The notes below the pieces were generated by a model. It was not told where the DNA came from and ran no database searches. It saw only the letters and a list, made by a program, of their open reading frames with translations. A program made the translations under genes and the position numbers. Source: CAYQDF01 sp964416175 (GTDB lineage Bacteria > Chloroflexota > Anaerolineae > Anaerolineales > UBA4823). From it: a stretch of 33,432 bases of DNA. Within the stretch, counting starts at the first letter, position 1, and each line of letters starts with the position of its first letter. Shown here piece after piece: positions 1 to 8,234 of this stretch. The stretch is taken from assembly GCA_964416175.1 (NCBI GenBank), contig CAYQDF010000026.1:1-33432 (forward strand), in the 5' to 3' direction.

Positions 1-65
1 TCATCCCACAGTTTCTCCAATGAGTCAGGCTTTTCTTCCATCACCGAAATTATAAAGGCCTCCAT
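1..65 (-). CDS. possible partial gene running off the left edge (N-terminus only)
   Basis: On the minus strand an ATG at 65-63 opens a frame that stays open to the window edge (21 codons, beginning MEAFIISVMEEKPDSL). The reading is protein-like, with an amphipathic acidic stretch, and it would be divergent from the gene starting at 139, which fits the 73-bp gap with an inverted repeat between them. Too little is visible to name a family. It could also be chance, since 21 codons is short. Confidence 0.3.
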   Translation of the reverse strand, partial: MEAFIISVMEEKPDSLEKLWD

Positions 66-138
66 TGTATAATTGAAAACTGACCTGCGACAGCTGTTGA
101 GCTGTCGATCATGTCGAACTGAGGGTCAAACGATACTT
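66..138. promoter_or_regulatory. intergenic control region with TATAAT box and 8-bp hairpin
   Basis: TATAAT at 68-73 reads toward the gene at 139, without a good -35 box. A perfect inverted repeat follows: CGACAGCT (88-95), loop GTTG, AGCTGTCG (100-107). It may be an operator or a 5'-UTR hairpin. GAGGGT at 121-126 is a plausible ribosome binding site for the ATG at 139, although its spacing is long. Confidence 0.4.
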
Positions 139-2820
139 ATGCAGATCATCCTCACCCACGAACAGGCGGACTTCGACGCGCTGGCTTCCCTGCTCGGTGC
201 ACACCTGGTGGACGAGAGCTCCCAGCCAGTCTTGCCGCGCCGGATGAACCGCAACGTGCGCGCCTTCCTCACATTGTACGGGATGGAGCTGCCGTTCGTC
301 GACCCTCGCGACCTGAATGGAACACCCGTTACCAGGGTCACACTGGTTGACACGCAGTCCATGATCAGCGTCAAGGGGATGAGCGAAGCGACTGTGGTAC
401 AGGTCATCGACCACCACCCTTTACGGGAAGACATCCCAGACGCCTGGAAGGTCACAACCGAAGAGACTGGCGCGACCACGACCCTGTTCGTGGAGATTCT
501 GCGGGAACGGGATACGCATTTGAACACCATCCCCGCGACCTTGCTGCTGCTGGGGATATACGAAGATACTGGTTCCCTGACCTTCACACGGACGACATCG
601 CGGGATCTTAACGCAGCTGCTTTCTTGCTGGAGCGCGGGGCCAGCCTGGAGATCGCCTCGGACTTCTTGAATCATCCCCTGTCGCTGAGCCAGCAGGAGC
701 TCTATGACCGTCTCCAGGCATCTTTGGAGACGCTGCGCATTCACGGGCACACCATCCTCCTGGCGTGCGGCGAGGCGCATGGATTGGACGAGGAGCTCTC
801 CAGCGTGGCCCACAAATTGCAGGATGTGCTCGACCCGGATGCCCTCTTCCTGCTCGCCACCACTCGCGGCGGGGTGCAGCTCATCGCCCGCTCGACCAGC
901 CAGGACATCGACGTGGCCCAAATCGCCAGCCGCTTTGGAGGCGGAGGCCACTCCCGGGCAGCTGCCGGGATGATCCCGGAGGGCACTCTGGAAGCCATCC
1001 GCCGGGAGCTGGTCGCCATCCTGCCGGACTACGTTCGCCCGGCGATCACTGTCTCCCAGATCATGTCGCGCGGCCCACAGCTTCTCTCCCCGCACACCCC
1101 GGTTGAAGAAGCTGCCCGGCGCATGCAGCGGTATGGATACGAAGGATATCCGGTGGTGGAAGAGACTGCGGATAGACGCCACCGGATCCTGGGTCTGCTC
1201 ACCCGCCGCGCTGTGGACCGTGCACTGTCGCACAACCTGCGAACCACAGCCGGCAGCCTCATGGATGCCGGCCAGGTGAGCGTCACCCCGGAGGATTCCA
1301 TCGAACACCTGCAGCACGTGATGACCGAATCGGGTTGGGGCCAGGTGCCGGTCGTTGCCGAGAACGGCCTGGTGGTCGGGATCGTCACCCGGACGGATCT
1401 GTTGAAGACTCTCACCCGACAGGTCCAGCCCCCGGGCTGGCAGAATTTGAGCAGCCGGCTCGAAACCGCCCTCCCGCCGGCGCGCCTGGCGCTGCTCAAG
1501 GCCGTCGCCCGCCTGGCCCACCAACAGCAAGCCGCCCTCTACATCGTCGGTGGATTCGTGCGCGATCTCCTCCTGGAACGCCCAAGCCTGGATTTCGACC
1601 TGGTCGTCGAAGGCGACGCGATCCGGTTGGCACGCGCCCTCGCGAGGAAATTTGGCGGGCGGGTCACCAGCCATGCCCGCTTCGGCACTGCAAAATGGCA
1701 CATCGCCGAGATCCGCGACCAGCTGGCAGAAGCACTGGGGTTTCCTATGGGTCCAGATGCGCAGGATGCGCCGCTCCGGTCAGCCGCGCTGGACCTGCCA
1801 AATTCTCTGGACCTGATTTCAGCCCGCACCGAATTCTATACCTATCCCACCGCCCTGCCTACGGTGGAGCGCGGCAGCATCAAGCTGGACCTTCACCGCC
1901 GGGACTTCACGATCAACACCCTCGCTTTACGCCTCGACGGGCACCATTACGGCGAGCTGCACGATTATTGGGGCGGGTTGAGCGATCTGCGCGGCGGGCT
2001 GGTGCGGGTATTGCACTCGCTTTCGTTCGTCGACGATCCCACCCGCATGCTGCGCGCCGTCCGGTTCGAACAGCGCTTCCGATTCCGCATCGAAGAGCGC
2101 ACTCTGGAATTAATCCGGGAAGCCAAAGCACTGCTGGCAAAGGTCTCCGGCGACCGCATTCGCCACGAGCTTGACCACATCCTGGAAGAACCGCAGGCAG
2201 CGAGCATGCTCGCCCGCCTGTCAGAATTAGAACTGCTCGCCGCCATCCATCCAGACCTGGTGTGGGACGCCTGGTCAGCAGAGAAAGTTGGATTGCTGCA
2301 CAGCCACGAGCCTGGATCCGAATGGGGAATCCAACCCACCGTAAAAGGGATGTCCATAGCGACGCGCCTGGCGTATGCTCTGTGGTTGATTCGCCTTCCT
2401 GGTCAGGCTGCCCGCCGCATCGTCCACCGGCTTAAAGTGCCCCGCGCCGTTTCCGAGGAGATCCTGGCAGCCCGGCGGCTGTGGCGGGAATTCCCGCAGC
2501 TCGCCAGCTCCGCGCCCAGCGAAGTGGTCGCCCGGTTTTCGGGAGTGCCCCCGCTCGCGTTCTATGCGGTGTACCTGGCTGTTGACGATGTGAACGCCCG
2601 GGCAGTCCTGGAAAATTACATTTTCCGCTGGCGCCATGTGGCGCCGCATACGACCGGACACGACCTGCGCAAACTGAACCTGCCTCCCGGGCCGGTCTAC
2701 AAGCAGATCCTGGACACCTTGCGCGCTGCCTGGCTTGACGGTAAAATCGACTCGCCTGAGCAGGAGGCCGAGTTGTTAGAAAAGGTTCTTTCCGAAAAGC
2801 AGGTGAAAACAAGCGGCTAG
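139..2820 (+). CDS. DHH/DHHA1 - CBS pair - poly(A) polymerase/tRNA nucleotidyltransferase fusion
   Basis: An 893-aa fusion protein. Residues 1-160 form a DHH phosphoesterase domain (DFDA at 11-14, DHHP at 91-94). Residues ~200-300 are DHHA1 with the GGGGHSRAAAG signature (267-277). Residues ~305-425 hold two CBS repeats. From ~455 to the end is a class II nucleotidyltransferase: IVGGFVRDLLL, the DFDLVVEGD metal-binding motif, RRDFTINTLALR, and the RNA-binding domain signature DPTRMLRAVRFEQRF. Members of this family add CCA or A tails to RNA; the DHH half suggests a nuclease or phosphodiesterase that could trim or recycle the same 3' ends, and the CBS pair may sense adenine nucleotides (both are inferences). 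The start is ATG at 139 because the DHH family begins just before the first beta strand; an upstream TTG at 73 would only add 22 unlike-family residues. The architecture is known in several phyla. Which base(s) it adds cannot be read from sequence alone. Confidence 0.9.
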   Translation: MQIILTHEQADFDALASLLGAHLVDESSQPVLPRRMNRNVRAFLTLYGMELPFVDPRDLNGTPVTRVTLVDTQSMISVKGMSEATVVQVIDHHPLREDIPDAWKVTTEETGATTTLFVEILRERDTHLNTIPATLLLLGIYEDTGSLTFTRTTSRDLNAAAFLLERGASLEIASDFLNHPLSLSQQELYDRLQASLETLRIHGHTILLACGEAHGLDEELSSVAHKLQDVLDPDALFLLATTRGGVQLIARSTSQDIDVAQIASRFGGGGHSRAAAGMIPEGTLEAIRRELVAILPDYVRPAITVSQIMSRGPQLLSPHTPVEEAARRMQRYGYEGYPVVEETADRRHRILGLLTRRAVDRALSHNLRTTAGSLMDAGQVSVTPEDSIEHLQHVMTESGWGQVPVVAENGLVVGIVTRTDLLKTLTRQVQPPGWQNLSSRLETALPPARLALLKAVARLAHQQQAALYIVGGFVRDLLLERPSLDFDLVVEGDAIRLARALARKFGGRVTSHARFGTAKWHIAEIRDQLAEALGFPMGPDAQDAPLRSAALDLPNSLDLISARTEFYTYPTALPTVERGSIKLDLHRRDFTINTLALRLDGHHYGELHDYWGGLSDLRGGLVRVLHSLSFVDDPTRMLRAVRFEQRFRFRIEERTLELIREAKALLAKVSGDRIRHELDHILEEPQAASMLARLSELELLAAIHPDLVWDAWSAEKVGLLHSHEPGSEWGIQPTVKGMSIATRLAYALWLIRLPGQAARRIVHRLKVPRAVSEEILAARRLWREFPQLASSAPSEVVARFSGVPPLAFYAVYLAVDDVNARAVLENYIFRWRHVAPHTTGHDLRKLNLPPGPVYKQILDTLRAAWLDGKIDSPEQEAELLEKVLSEKQVKTSG

Positions 2821-2857
2821 GGGATGTTCAAGCGGCACGCACCTGTCTGTCTCAGAA

Positions 2858-3373
2858 ATGGTCACACTTCCCCTCACCTCGTATGTCCTTATCCGGCGCG
2901 CCACCGCCCATGACCTGCCCGCCCTGGAATGGGAGGGTGAGCTGGTCCACTTTCGCCGGATCTTCGCAGACGCTTACCGCCTCATGCAGGCTGGGGAAGT
3001 CAGGATATGGGTCGCCGATCTGCCTGGGGTCGGCGTTATCGGCCAGCTGTTCGTCCATCTTTACGTGCGGTCCGGTGTGGAAAAAAACGATCAGTCCTAC
3101 GCCTACATCTATGGTTTTCGAGTGCAGACAGCCTACCGCAGCATGGGGATCGGCAGCCGCCTCCTCCAGACTGCGGAAGCAGATCTGGCCCGGAACGGCT
3201 TCCGACGCGTGACCCTGAACGTCGCCCGCGATAACCCGGGCGCGCTCCGCCTCTATCAGCGCTTCGGTTACCGCATCGTGGCTCCGGATCCAGGGGTCTG
3301 GTCGTACCTCGATCAGAACGGCGTGCGCGTCCAGGTCAACGAACCAGCCTGGCGAATGGAAAAAGAAATCTGA
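2858..3373 (+). CDS. GNAT-family N-acetyltransferase
   Basis: A 171-aa protein with the GNAT fold. The acetyl-CoA-binding loop is visible as YRSMGIGSRLLQTAE (motif A, R/QxxGxG/A form), followed by motif B, ARDNPGALRLYQRFGYRIV, where the Asn and Tyr typical of the family are present. The N-terminus (IRRATAHDLPALEWE) is the usual first strand and helix. The substrate is unknown; RimI-like protein acetylation or small-molecule acetylation are both possible. It starts 37 bp after the preceding fusion gene without a clear Shine-Dalgarno sequence, so it may be co-transcribed with that gene. Its stop is immediately followed by the nusA promoter. Confidence 0.85.
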   Translation: MVTLPLTSYVLIRRATAHDLPALEWEGELVHFRRIFADAYRLMQAGEVRIWVADLPGVGVIGQLFVHLYVRSGVEKNDQSYAYIYGFRVQTAYRSMGIGSRLLQTAEADLARNGFRRVTLNVARDNPGALRLYQRFGYRIVAPDPGVWSYLDQNGVRVQVNEPAWRMEKEI

Positions 3374-3375
3374 TC

Positions 3376-3404
3376 TTGCAACCCGTCCGGTTCCGTGTTA
3401 AAAT
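3376..3404 (+). promoter_or_regulatory. sigma70-type promoter for the nusA operon
   Basis: TTGCAA (3376-3381), a 17-bp spacer, and TAAAAT (3399-3404) match a vegetative promoter closely. It begins right after the stop codon of the acetyltransferase gene and predicts transcription from about 3411, giving a leader of ~120 nt before nusA. Confidence 0.75.
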
Positions 3405-3410
3405 TTGAAC

Positions 3411-3533
3411 TCGAACGGGGTGGTGGCTAAAGAGGCTACACTGAAAAGTGGGATGCAACCCACTTTTCTTTGTATTAGTTGTCTGCAGCCCGAACCGTCA
3501 ACCAGTGTGCAACGAGTTGGAGAAAGAGTACGG
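3411..3533 (+). promoter_or_regulatory. nusA leader with attenuator-like hairpin (rimP-leader-like)
   Basis: The leader holds a 10-bp stem, GAAAAGTGGG (3443-3452) and CCCACTTTTC (3459-3468), with a 6-nt loop, followed by TTTGTATT. This resembles both an intrinsic terminator and the conserved hairpin found before rimP-nusA operons in many bacteria (family recollection, not searched). rimP itself is missing: there is no room for it between this hairpin and nusA. A terminator-like element before the gene for an elongation/termination factor suggests autoregulation, which is an inference. Confidence 0.6.
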
Positions 3534-5561
3534 ATGAAGAACGAGTTTACCTTAGCGTTCAACGAAGTGATCGAAGAAAAACAGCTGCCGAGGGAAGTGA
3601 TCCTGGAGGCCCTGGAAGCCGCCATGGTATCCGCATACCGCCGGGCGGTGAACGCGTCGAACGCGCAGCACGTCGAAGCCAAGATCGATCCAGAGACCGG
3701 GAAGGTCTCAGTGTTCGCTGAAAAGGAAGTCGTCGAGGCAGTCGAGGACGAGCGTACAGAAGTATCCCTGGAAGATGCCTTGAAAGTGGATCCCAACGCG
3801 GAGCTCGGCGGCATGGTGATCGTTGAGACCACCCCAAAAGACTTCGGTCGAGTCGCCGCGCAGACAGCCCGCCAGGTGATCCAGCAGCGGATCCGGGAAG
3901 CCGAACGCGAGGCCCAGCTCGAGTACTTCAACAACCAGCTGGGTGAAATCGTGAGCGGCGTCGTTCAAGCGATCAGCGCGCAGGCGGTGACGCTTGGCCT
4001 GGACATGAAAGCCGAGGGCATCATGCCCCGCAACCAGCAGATCCCCGGCGAGCGCTTCCGGCTGCACGACCGCGTCCGCGCCCTCCTGGCTGAGGTCAAG
4101 TCCACCCCGCGCGGGCCGCAATTGATCCTCTCCCGAGCGCACCGCAACTTCCTGCGCCGTCTGCTGGAAAACGAAGTCCCGGAAATCTATCACGGATTGG
4201 TCGAAATCCGGTCGATCGCCCGGGAGCCAGGCCAGCGCTCAAAAGTGGCAGTCGCTGCCCTCCAGCCCGGCGTCGATCCGGTCGGCGCATGTGTTGGCAT
4301 GCGCGGCGTGCGCATCCAGGCGATCGTGCGCGAACTGAACGATGAAAAGATCGACGTTATCGAATGGAATCCGGACCCTGCGGCGTACATCGCCAAAGCG
4401 CTCAGCCCCGCCCGGGTGACAGGGGTATACCTCAACGAACACGCGAAGGGAAACAAGACGGCGACCGTGGTCGTCCCCGAAGACCAGCTCAGCCTGGCGA
4501 TCGGGCGCGACGGCCAGAACGCCCGTCTGGCTGCGAAGTTGACTGCCTGGAGGATCGACATCAAGAGTCTGCCGGAGGCGGCAGCGGATGCGATGCACAA
4601 GCTGCAGACCGACCCGGAGTACGCGAACCTGGCCGAGAAAGAGGCAGAACTCTTCTCCCAAATTGAAGCCATCCTGACTAAGAAGAACGAAGGACGCCCG
4701 GTTACTCCCGAAGAATATGCTATCCTGAGCCAGTTCGTTGACCGGGTGGAACGAGGCATCATCAGCATGCGCCAGGCCGAGTACAATGTCGAGAAAGCCC
4801 GCGAACAGGAAGCGCGGGCAAAGATCCCGGCAGCTGCGTTCGAAACCCCCCTACAAGAACTGGGAATTTCAGATCGCATCCAGGTTATCCTCGTCGAAGC
4901 CGGTTACCCGAATGTCGGGAATTTGATGGTCCAGCTGGAGCTCGATCCGGACGCCATCCTCAGCCTGGACGGGATCGGCCCGAAGACCATGGAGACGATC
5001 CAGAAAAACCTGTCTGCGATCGTATTCCCGGGACCCGAGACTGGCGAATTGGAAGAAGAAATGCCTGCCGCGGTGGTGGAAGCACCGGCTGTCGAACTGC
5101 CCGGGGAAGAAGTCGAAGCTGCTGCTGAAACCCGCGAACCCGAGGTGCCGGAGGCCGAGCCGGCTGAGATCGAACCGACCATGGAAACCCCGTTCGAGGC
5201 GGCTGGAGGGATTGAAACCCAGGTAGAAGCTGAAGGTGAAATCCAACCTGCGCCGGTTACCGAAATTGAAGCCCTGATAGAGACCCAGGCTGGCGAAGAG
5301 GCGCACGAAGCCGCCGAGGAGCCGCCGGCTTCCTTCGATGAGATCTTCGCTCTGAAACCGGAAGCTTTCGACCTTGATCTGGTTGATGTTGCGGCGGACG
5401 AAGAAGAAGAAGAAGAGGATGTCAGCACCCGCAAGAAAAAGAAGAAGAAAAAGAAGAAGAAATTTGTTGAGATGGAGTACGATCCCGATAAAGACGTCAT
5501 GATTGTGAAACGTGTCCGCAAACGCGGCGACGCCGATTGGGATGATAATTGGGAATTTTAA
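3534..5561 (+). CDS. nusA: transcription termination/antitermination factor NusA with long acidic-basic tail
   Basis: 675 aa counted from ATG 3534, which has GGAG ~10 nt upstream; the frame is open further upstream but only through leader sequence. Residues 1-130 are the NusA N-terminal RNA-polymerase-binding domain, ~135-200 the S1 domain, ~205-345 the two KH domains (GMRGVRIQ at 255-262; GRDGQNARLA at 324-333). After a helical linker, ~440-495 is a helix-hairpin-helix-like repeat (LDGIGPKTMETIQ). The last ~175 residues are a Glu/Ala/Pro-rich low-complexity tail with a run of Glu, then ten Lys in a row, then a conserved-looking end (DADWDDNWEF). NusA binds RNA polymerase and nascent RNA and modulates pausing, termination and antitermination. 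It is the first gene of the nusA-ylxR-infB-rbfA operon. Confidence 0.96.
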   Translation: MKNEFTLAFNEVIEEKQLPREVILEALEAAMVSAYRRAVNASNAQHVEAKIDPETGKVSVFAEKEVVEAVEDERTEVSLEDALKVDPNAELGGMVIVETTPKDFGRVAAQTARQVIQQRIREAEREAQLEYFNNQLGEIVSGVVQAISAQAVTLGLDMKAEGIMPRNQQIPGERFRLHDRVRALLAEVKSTPRGPQLILSRAHRNFLRRLLENEVPEIYHGLVEIRSIAREPGQRSKVAVAALQPGVDPVGACVGMRGVRIQAIVRELNDEKIDVIEWNPDPAAYIAKALSPARVTGVYLNEHAKGNKTATVVVPEDQLSLAIGRDGQNARLAAKLTAWRIDIKSLPEAAADAMHKLQTDPEYANLAEKEAELFSQIEAILTKKNEGRPVTPEEYAILSQFVDRVERGIISMRQAEYNVEKAREQEARAKIPAAAFETPLQELGISDRIQVILVEAGYPNVGNLMVQLELDPDAILSLDGIGPKTMETIQKNLSAIVFPGPETGELEEEMPAAVVEAPAVELPGEEVEAAAETREPEVPEAEPAEIEPTMETPFEAAGGIETQVEAEGEIQPAPVTEIEALIETQAGEEAHEAAEEPPASFDEIFALKPEAFDLDLVDVAADEEEEEEDVSTRKKKKKKKKKKFVEMEYDPDKDVMIVKRVRKRGDADWDDNWEF

Positions 5562-5587
5562 GATTCGCAAACGCGAGAGAAGTTTGT

Positions 5588-5908
5588 GTGCCGAAGAAGT
5601 CGAGGAGACCAAAACATGTTCCCCAACGAACCTGCGTTGGCTGCCGTGAGGTGCTCCCGAAACGCTCCCTGGTGCGCATCGTGCGCACTCCGGGCGGGGT
5701 CTGGATAGACCCCACGGGTAAAATGGCGGGGCGGGGAGCGTACCTGCACGACCAGCGGAACTGCTGGGAGCGCGGCATGAAAGGCGCCCTGGCGCACGCC
5801 CTGCGCACGGAGCTTTCAGCCGCAGACAGGGAACGGTTGATCGAGTTTATGGAAAAATTGCCCGAAGAATCATCTGCTCCTGAATTTATTCCAGATGAGC
5901 AAATGTAG
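5588..5908 (+). CDS. ylxR: YlxR family (DUF448) RNA-binding protein
   Basis: 106 aa from GTG 5588. The family signature is clear: PQRTCVGCRE near the N-terminus, then LVRIVRTPGGVWIDPTGKMAGRGAYLH. In the family this small basic protein is encoded between nusA and infB, as here, and has been linked to RNA binding and RNase P regulation. An in-frame ATG at 5549 overlaps the end of nusA and would add 13 residues not typical of the family, so the GTG is preferred. The C-terminal acidic end (EESSAPEFIPDEQM) is variable in relatives. Confidence 0.9.
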   Translation: MPKKSRRPKHVPQRTCVGCREVLPKRSLVRIVRTPGGVWIDPTGKMAGRGAYLHDQRNCWERGMKGALAHALRTELSAADRERLIEFMEKLPEESSAPEFIPDEQM

Positions 5909-6026
5909 GGGAGTTCTTCGCAAGACTATTTTTCCTGGCGAATGGAGCGTGCTGAGATGAACAATTAACTCAGCCCGCATGGTTCGCCTCATGAGGCCGC
6001 GAACGACTTATCGCAGGAGGTGCCAA

Positions 6027-7820
6027 ATGGGCGAAAACGGGCGAAATAAATCAATAGAACTACCCGCAACGATCACGGTGCGGGAGCTGGCTCAGACAAT
6101 TGAGGCCAGCCCCATTGAAGTCATCAAAACCCTGATGGCCAATGGGGTCATGGCGAATATAAACCAGCAAATCGACTTCGATACCGCCGCGATCGTGGCC
6201 TCAGAAATGGGTTACGAGGCAACCCTGGAAACCCCCGCTGACAAGACAGAAGAAGAAACCGGTGAAATCCCACTCTGGCGGCAGCTGATCGCCGGCGAAG
6301 ACTCGGACAAGCTGGTCGACCGCCCGCCGGTCGTGACTATTCTCGGGCACGTCGATCATGGGAAGACGACCTTGCTTGACGCGATCCGGCACACAAACGT
6401 GGCTGGTGGAGAAGTCGGTGGAATCACCCAGCATATCGGTGCCTACCAGGTCGAACACAATGGACGCACAATCACGTTCCTGGACACACCCGGGCACGCC
6501 GCCTTCACCGCCATGCGCGCACGCGGCGCCCAGGGTGCAGACATCGTCGTGCTGGTCGTCGCAGCTGATGACGGTGTCATGCCGCAGACAAAAGAAGCCG
6601 TGGCCCACGCGAAAGCCGCCAAAGTCCCCATCATCGTGGCCCTTAATAAGATCGATAAACCCAACGCTGACCCCGAGCGCGTACACCGGCAGCTGGCTGA
6701 AATCGGGCTGGTCCCGGACAGCTGGGACGGTGACACGATTGTTGTCCCGATCTCGGCCAAACGCCAGGAAGGGCTGGACGACCTGCTGGAAGCGGTGCTG
6801 CTCGTGGCTGACAACACTTCCATCCGGGCCAACCCCAAAGGCCGAACCATTGGAACGGTGATCGAAGCCGAGATTGACCGGGCGAAAGGCGTCCTGGCAA
6901 CCCTGCTCGTGCAAAACGGCACATTGCAGGTGGGCGATGTGGTCGTCGCCGGCACTGCTTACGGCAAGCTGCGCGCCATGTTCGACCACCTCGGTCGGCG
7001 GGTGCGCCAGGCGGGACCTTCCACCCCGGTCGCTGTCATGGGGCTCAACGATGTCCCCCAGGCAGGGGACCTGTTCCAGGTGGTCGAGTCGGACCGCGAG
7101 GCGCGCGCCGTGGTGTTTGAGCGGAAAGCCACCCTTGACGTCGCTGCCTCCAGCCAAAAGAGCACCGTGACTCTGGAGGAGCTATTCAACCGCTATCAGG
7201 CCGGAGAAGTCAAAGAACTGCGGTTGATCGTAAAAGCGGATGTTCAGGGTTCCCTGGAGCCGATCGTATCTTCGCTCAAGGAATTAGGCAGCGGTGAAAT
7301 CTCCATCAATATTCTGCATGCTGAAACCGGAAATATTGGCGAGAGTGATGTCATGCTGGCCGCCGCCTCCCGGGCGATCGTGGTCGGCTTCAACGTCGAA
7401 GCCGATTCGGCCGCCCAGCGCCTGGCTGAAGCGGAAGGCGTATCCATTCGACTGTACAACATTATCTACCGCCTGACCGAAGATGTCGAAAAAGCTCTCA
7501 AGGGAATGCTCGAACCGGAAATCAAGGAAACAGTCATCGGGCATGCTGAAGTGCGCGCCATCTTCCACATCTCGAAGATCGGTAACGTTGCCGGATGTTA
7601 TGTGCAAGATGGCGAACTACGCCGCAATGCTCGTATGCGGGTTCTGCGCCGCGGCAAGGAAACCTTCCACGGCGAGATTGCCTCCCTTAAACACCTGCAG
7701 GACGATGTCCGGGAGGTGCGCAGCGGGTTCGAATGCGGTGTGACGCTGAAAGGTTTCGACAGCTTCGAAACTGGCGATATCCTGGAGTGTTTCATCCTGG
7801 AAAAAGCTCCCGCGTCCTGA
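6027..7820 (+). CDS. infB: translation initiation factor IF-2
   Basis: 597 aa from ATG 6027, which has an excellent AGGAGGTG ribosome binding site (6015-6022). Residues ~10-65 are the IF2 N-terminal domain. The GTPase domain has G1 GHVDHGKT (107-114), G3 DTPGH (153-157), G4 NKID (207-210) and G5 SAK, followed by domain II, the IF2 domain III and the C-terminal beta-barrel that binds initiator fMet-tRNA. The N-terminal extension is short, as in many thermophiles and Chloroflexota. The 118-bp gap before it contains a small inverted repeat (GCTGAG/CTCAGC, 5951-5974) but no obvious promoter, so transcription probably comes from nusA. Confidence 0.97.
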   Translation: MGENGRNKSIELPATITVRELAQTIEASPIEVIKTLMANGVMANINQQIDFDTAAIVASEMGYEATLETPADKTEEETGEIPLWRQLIAGEDSDKLVDRPPVVTILGHVDHGKTTLLDAIRHTNVAGGEVGGITQHIGAYQVEHNGRTITFLDTPGHAAFTAMRARGAQGADIVVLVVAADDGVMPQTKEAVAHAKAAKVPIIVALNKIDKPNADPERVHRQLAEIGLVPDSWDGDTIVVPISAKRQEGLDDLLEAVLLVADNTSIRANPKGRTIGTVIEAEIDRAKGVLATLLVQNGTLQVGDVVVAGTAYGKLRAMFDHLGRRVRQAGPSTPVAVMGLNDVPQAGDLFQVVESDREARAVVFERKATLDVAASSQKSTVTLEELFNRYQAGEVKELRLIVKADVQGSLEPIVSSLKELGSGEISINILHAETGNIGESDVMLAAASRAIVVGFNVEADSAAQRLAEAEGVSIRLYNIIYRLTEDVEKALKGMLEPEIKETVIGHAEVRAIFHISKIGNVAGCYVQDGELRRNARMRVLRRGKETFHGEIASLKHLQDDVREVRSGFECGVTLKGFDSFETGDILECFILEKAPAS

Positions 7821-7835
7821 GCTCAGAGGTCCACT

Positions 7836-8234
7836 GTGGTTTCCAAACTGCGTTCCGAACGGATCGCTGACCGCATCCGAGAAGAACTCTCCGAAATGCT
7901 TATCTTCGATGTCCACGACCCGCGCCTGACAGGCGTTTCGGTCACCGACGTGATCGTGGACAGGGAACTGGCGTTCGCGGACGTTTTCGTCTCGGCGCTG
8001 ACGGGTATCGAGAGTGCGCCGGAGATCCTCGCAGGCTTCCAGCACGCCGCCGGGTTCCTGCGGAGGGAACTTGCCCGCCGGGTGGAATTGCGCACCTTCC
8101 CCCTGCTCCGGTTTCACTGGGATCCAACCCCGGAGCGCGCGGAACGGATCGAGAAGCTCTTGGCGCAGATCCGAGACGAGCATCAAGAAGGGGCGAGGAC
8201 CCGTATAACAAAGGATGATGACTCAACTGGATGA
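7836..8234 (+). CDS. rbfA: 30S ribosome-binding factor A
   Basis: 132 aa with GTG start at 7836 and AGAGGT (7825-7830) upstream. The KH-like RbfA fold is recognisable: ERIADRIREELSEML at the start, then VHDPRLTGVSVTDVIVDRELAFADVFVS and the central RRELARRVELRTFPLLRFHWD. RbfA matures the 5' end of 16S rRNA in the 30S subunit. Its 3' end overlaps the next gene by 20 nt, so the two are likely translationally coupled. Confidence 0.95.
   Translation: MVSKLRSERIADRIREELSEMLIFDVHDPRLTGVSVTDVIVDRELAFADVFVSALTGIESAPEILAGFQHAAGFLRRELARRVELRTFPLLRFHWDPTPERAERIEKLLAQIRDEHQEGARTRITKDDDSTG

Noticed and set aside
421..1701. A long open frame (over 420 codons) on the minus strand opposite the DHH fusion gene
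   Set aside because: It lies entirely opposite a well-conserved gene, has no recognisable domains and is rich in Gln/His/Gly as expected for a GC-rich shadow frame. Several other antisense frames (for example opposite nusA, infB, trpB and the ABC genes) were dismissed for the same reason.
5955..5966. A minimal frame ATG-AAC-AAT-TAA in the gap before infB
   Set aside because: Only three sense codons and no convincing ribosome binding site; it lies in the loop of a small inverted repeat and is most likely chance.
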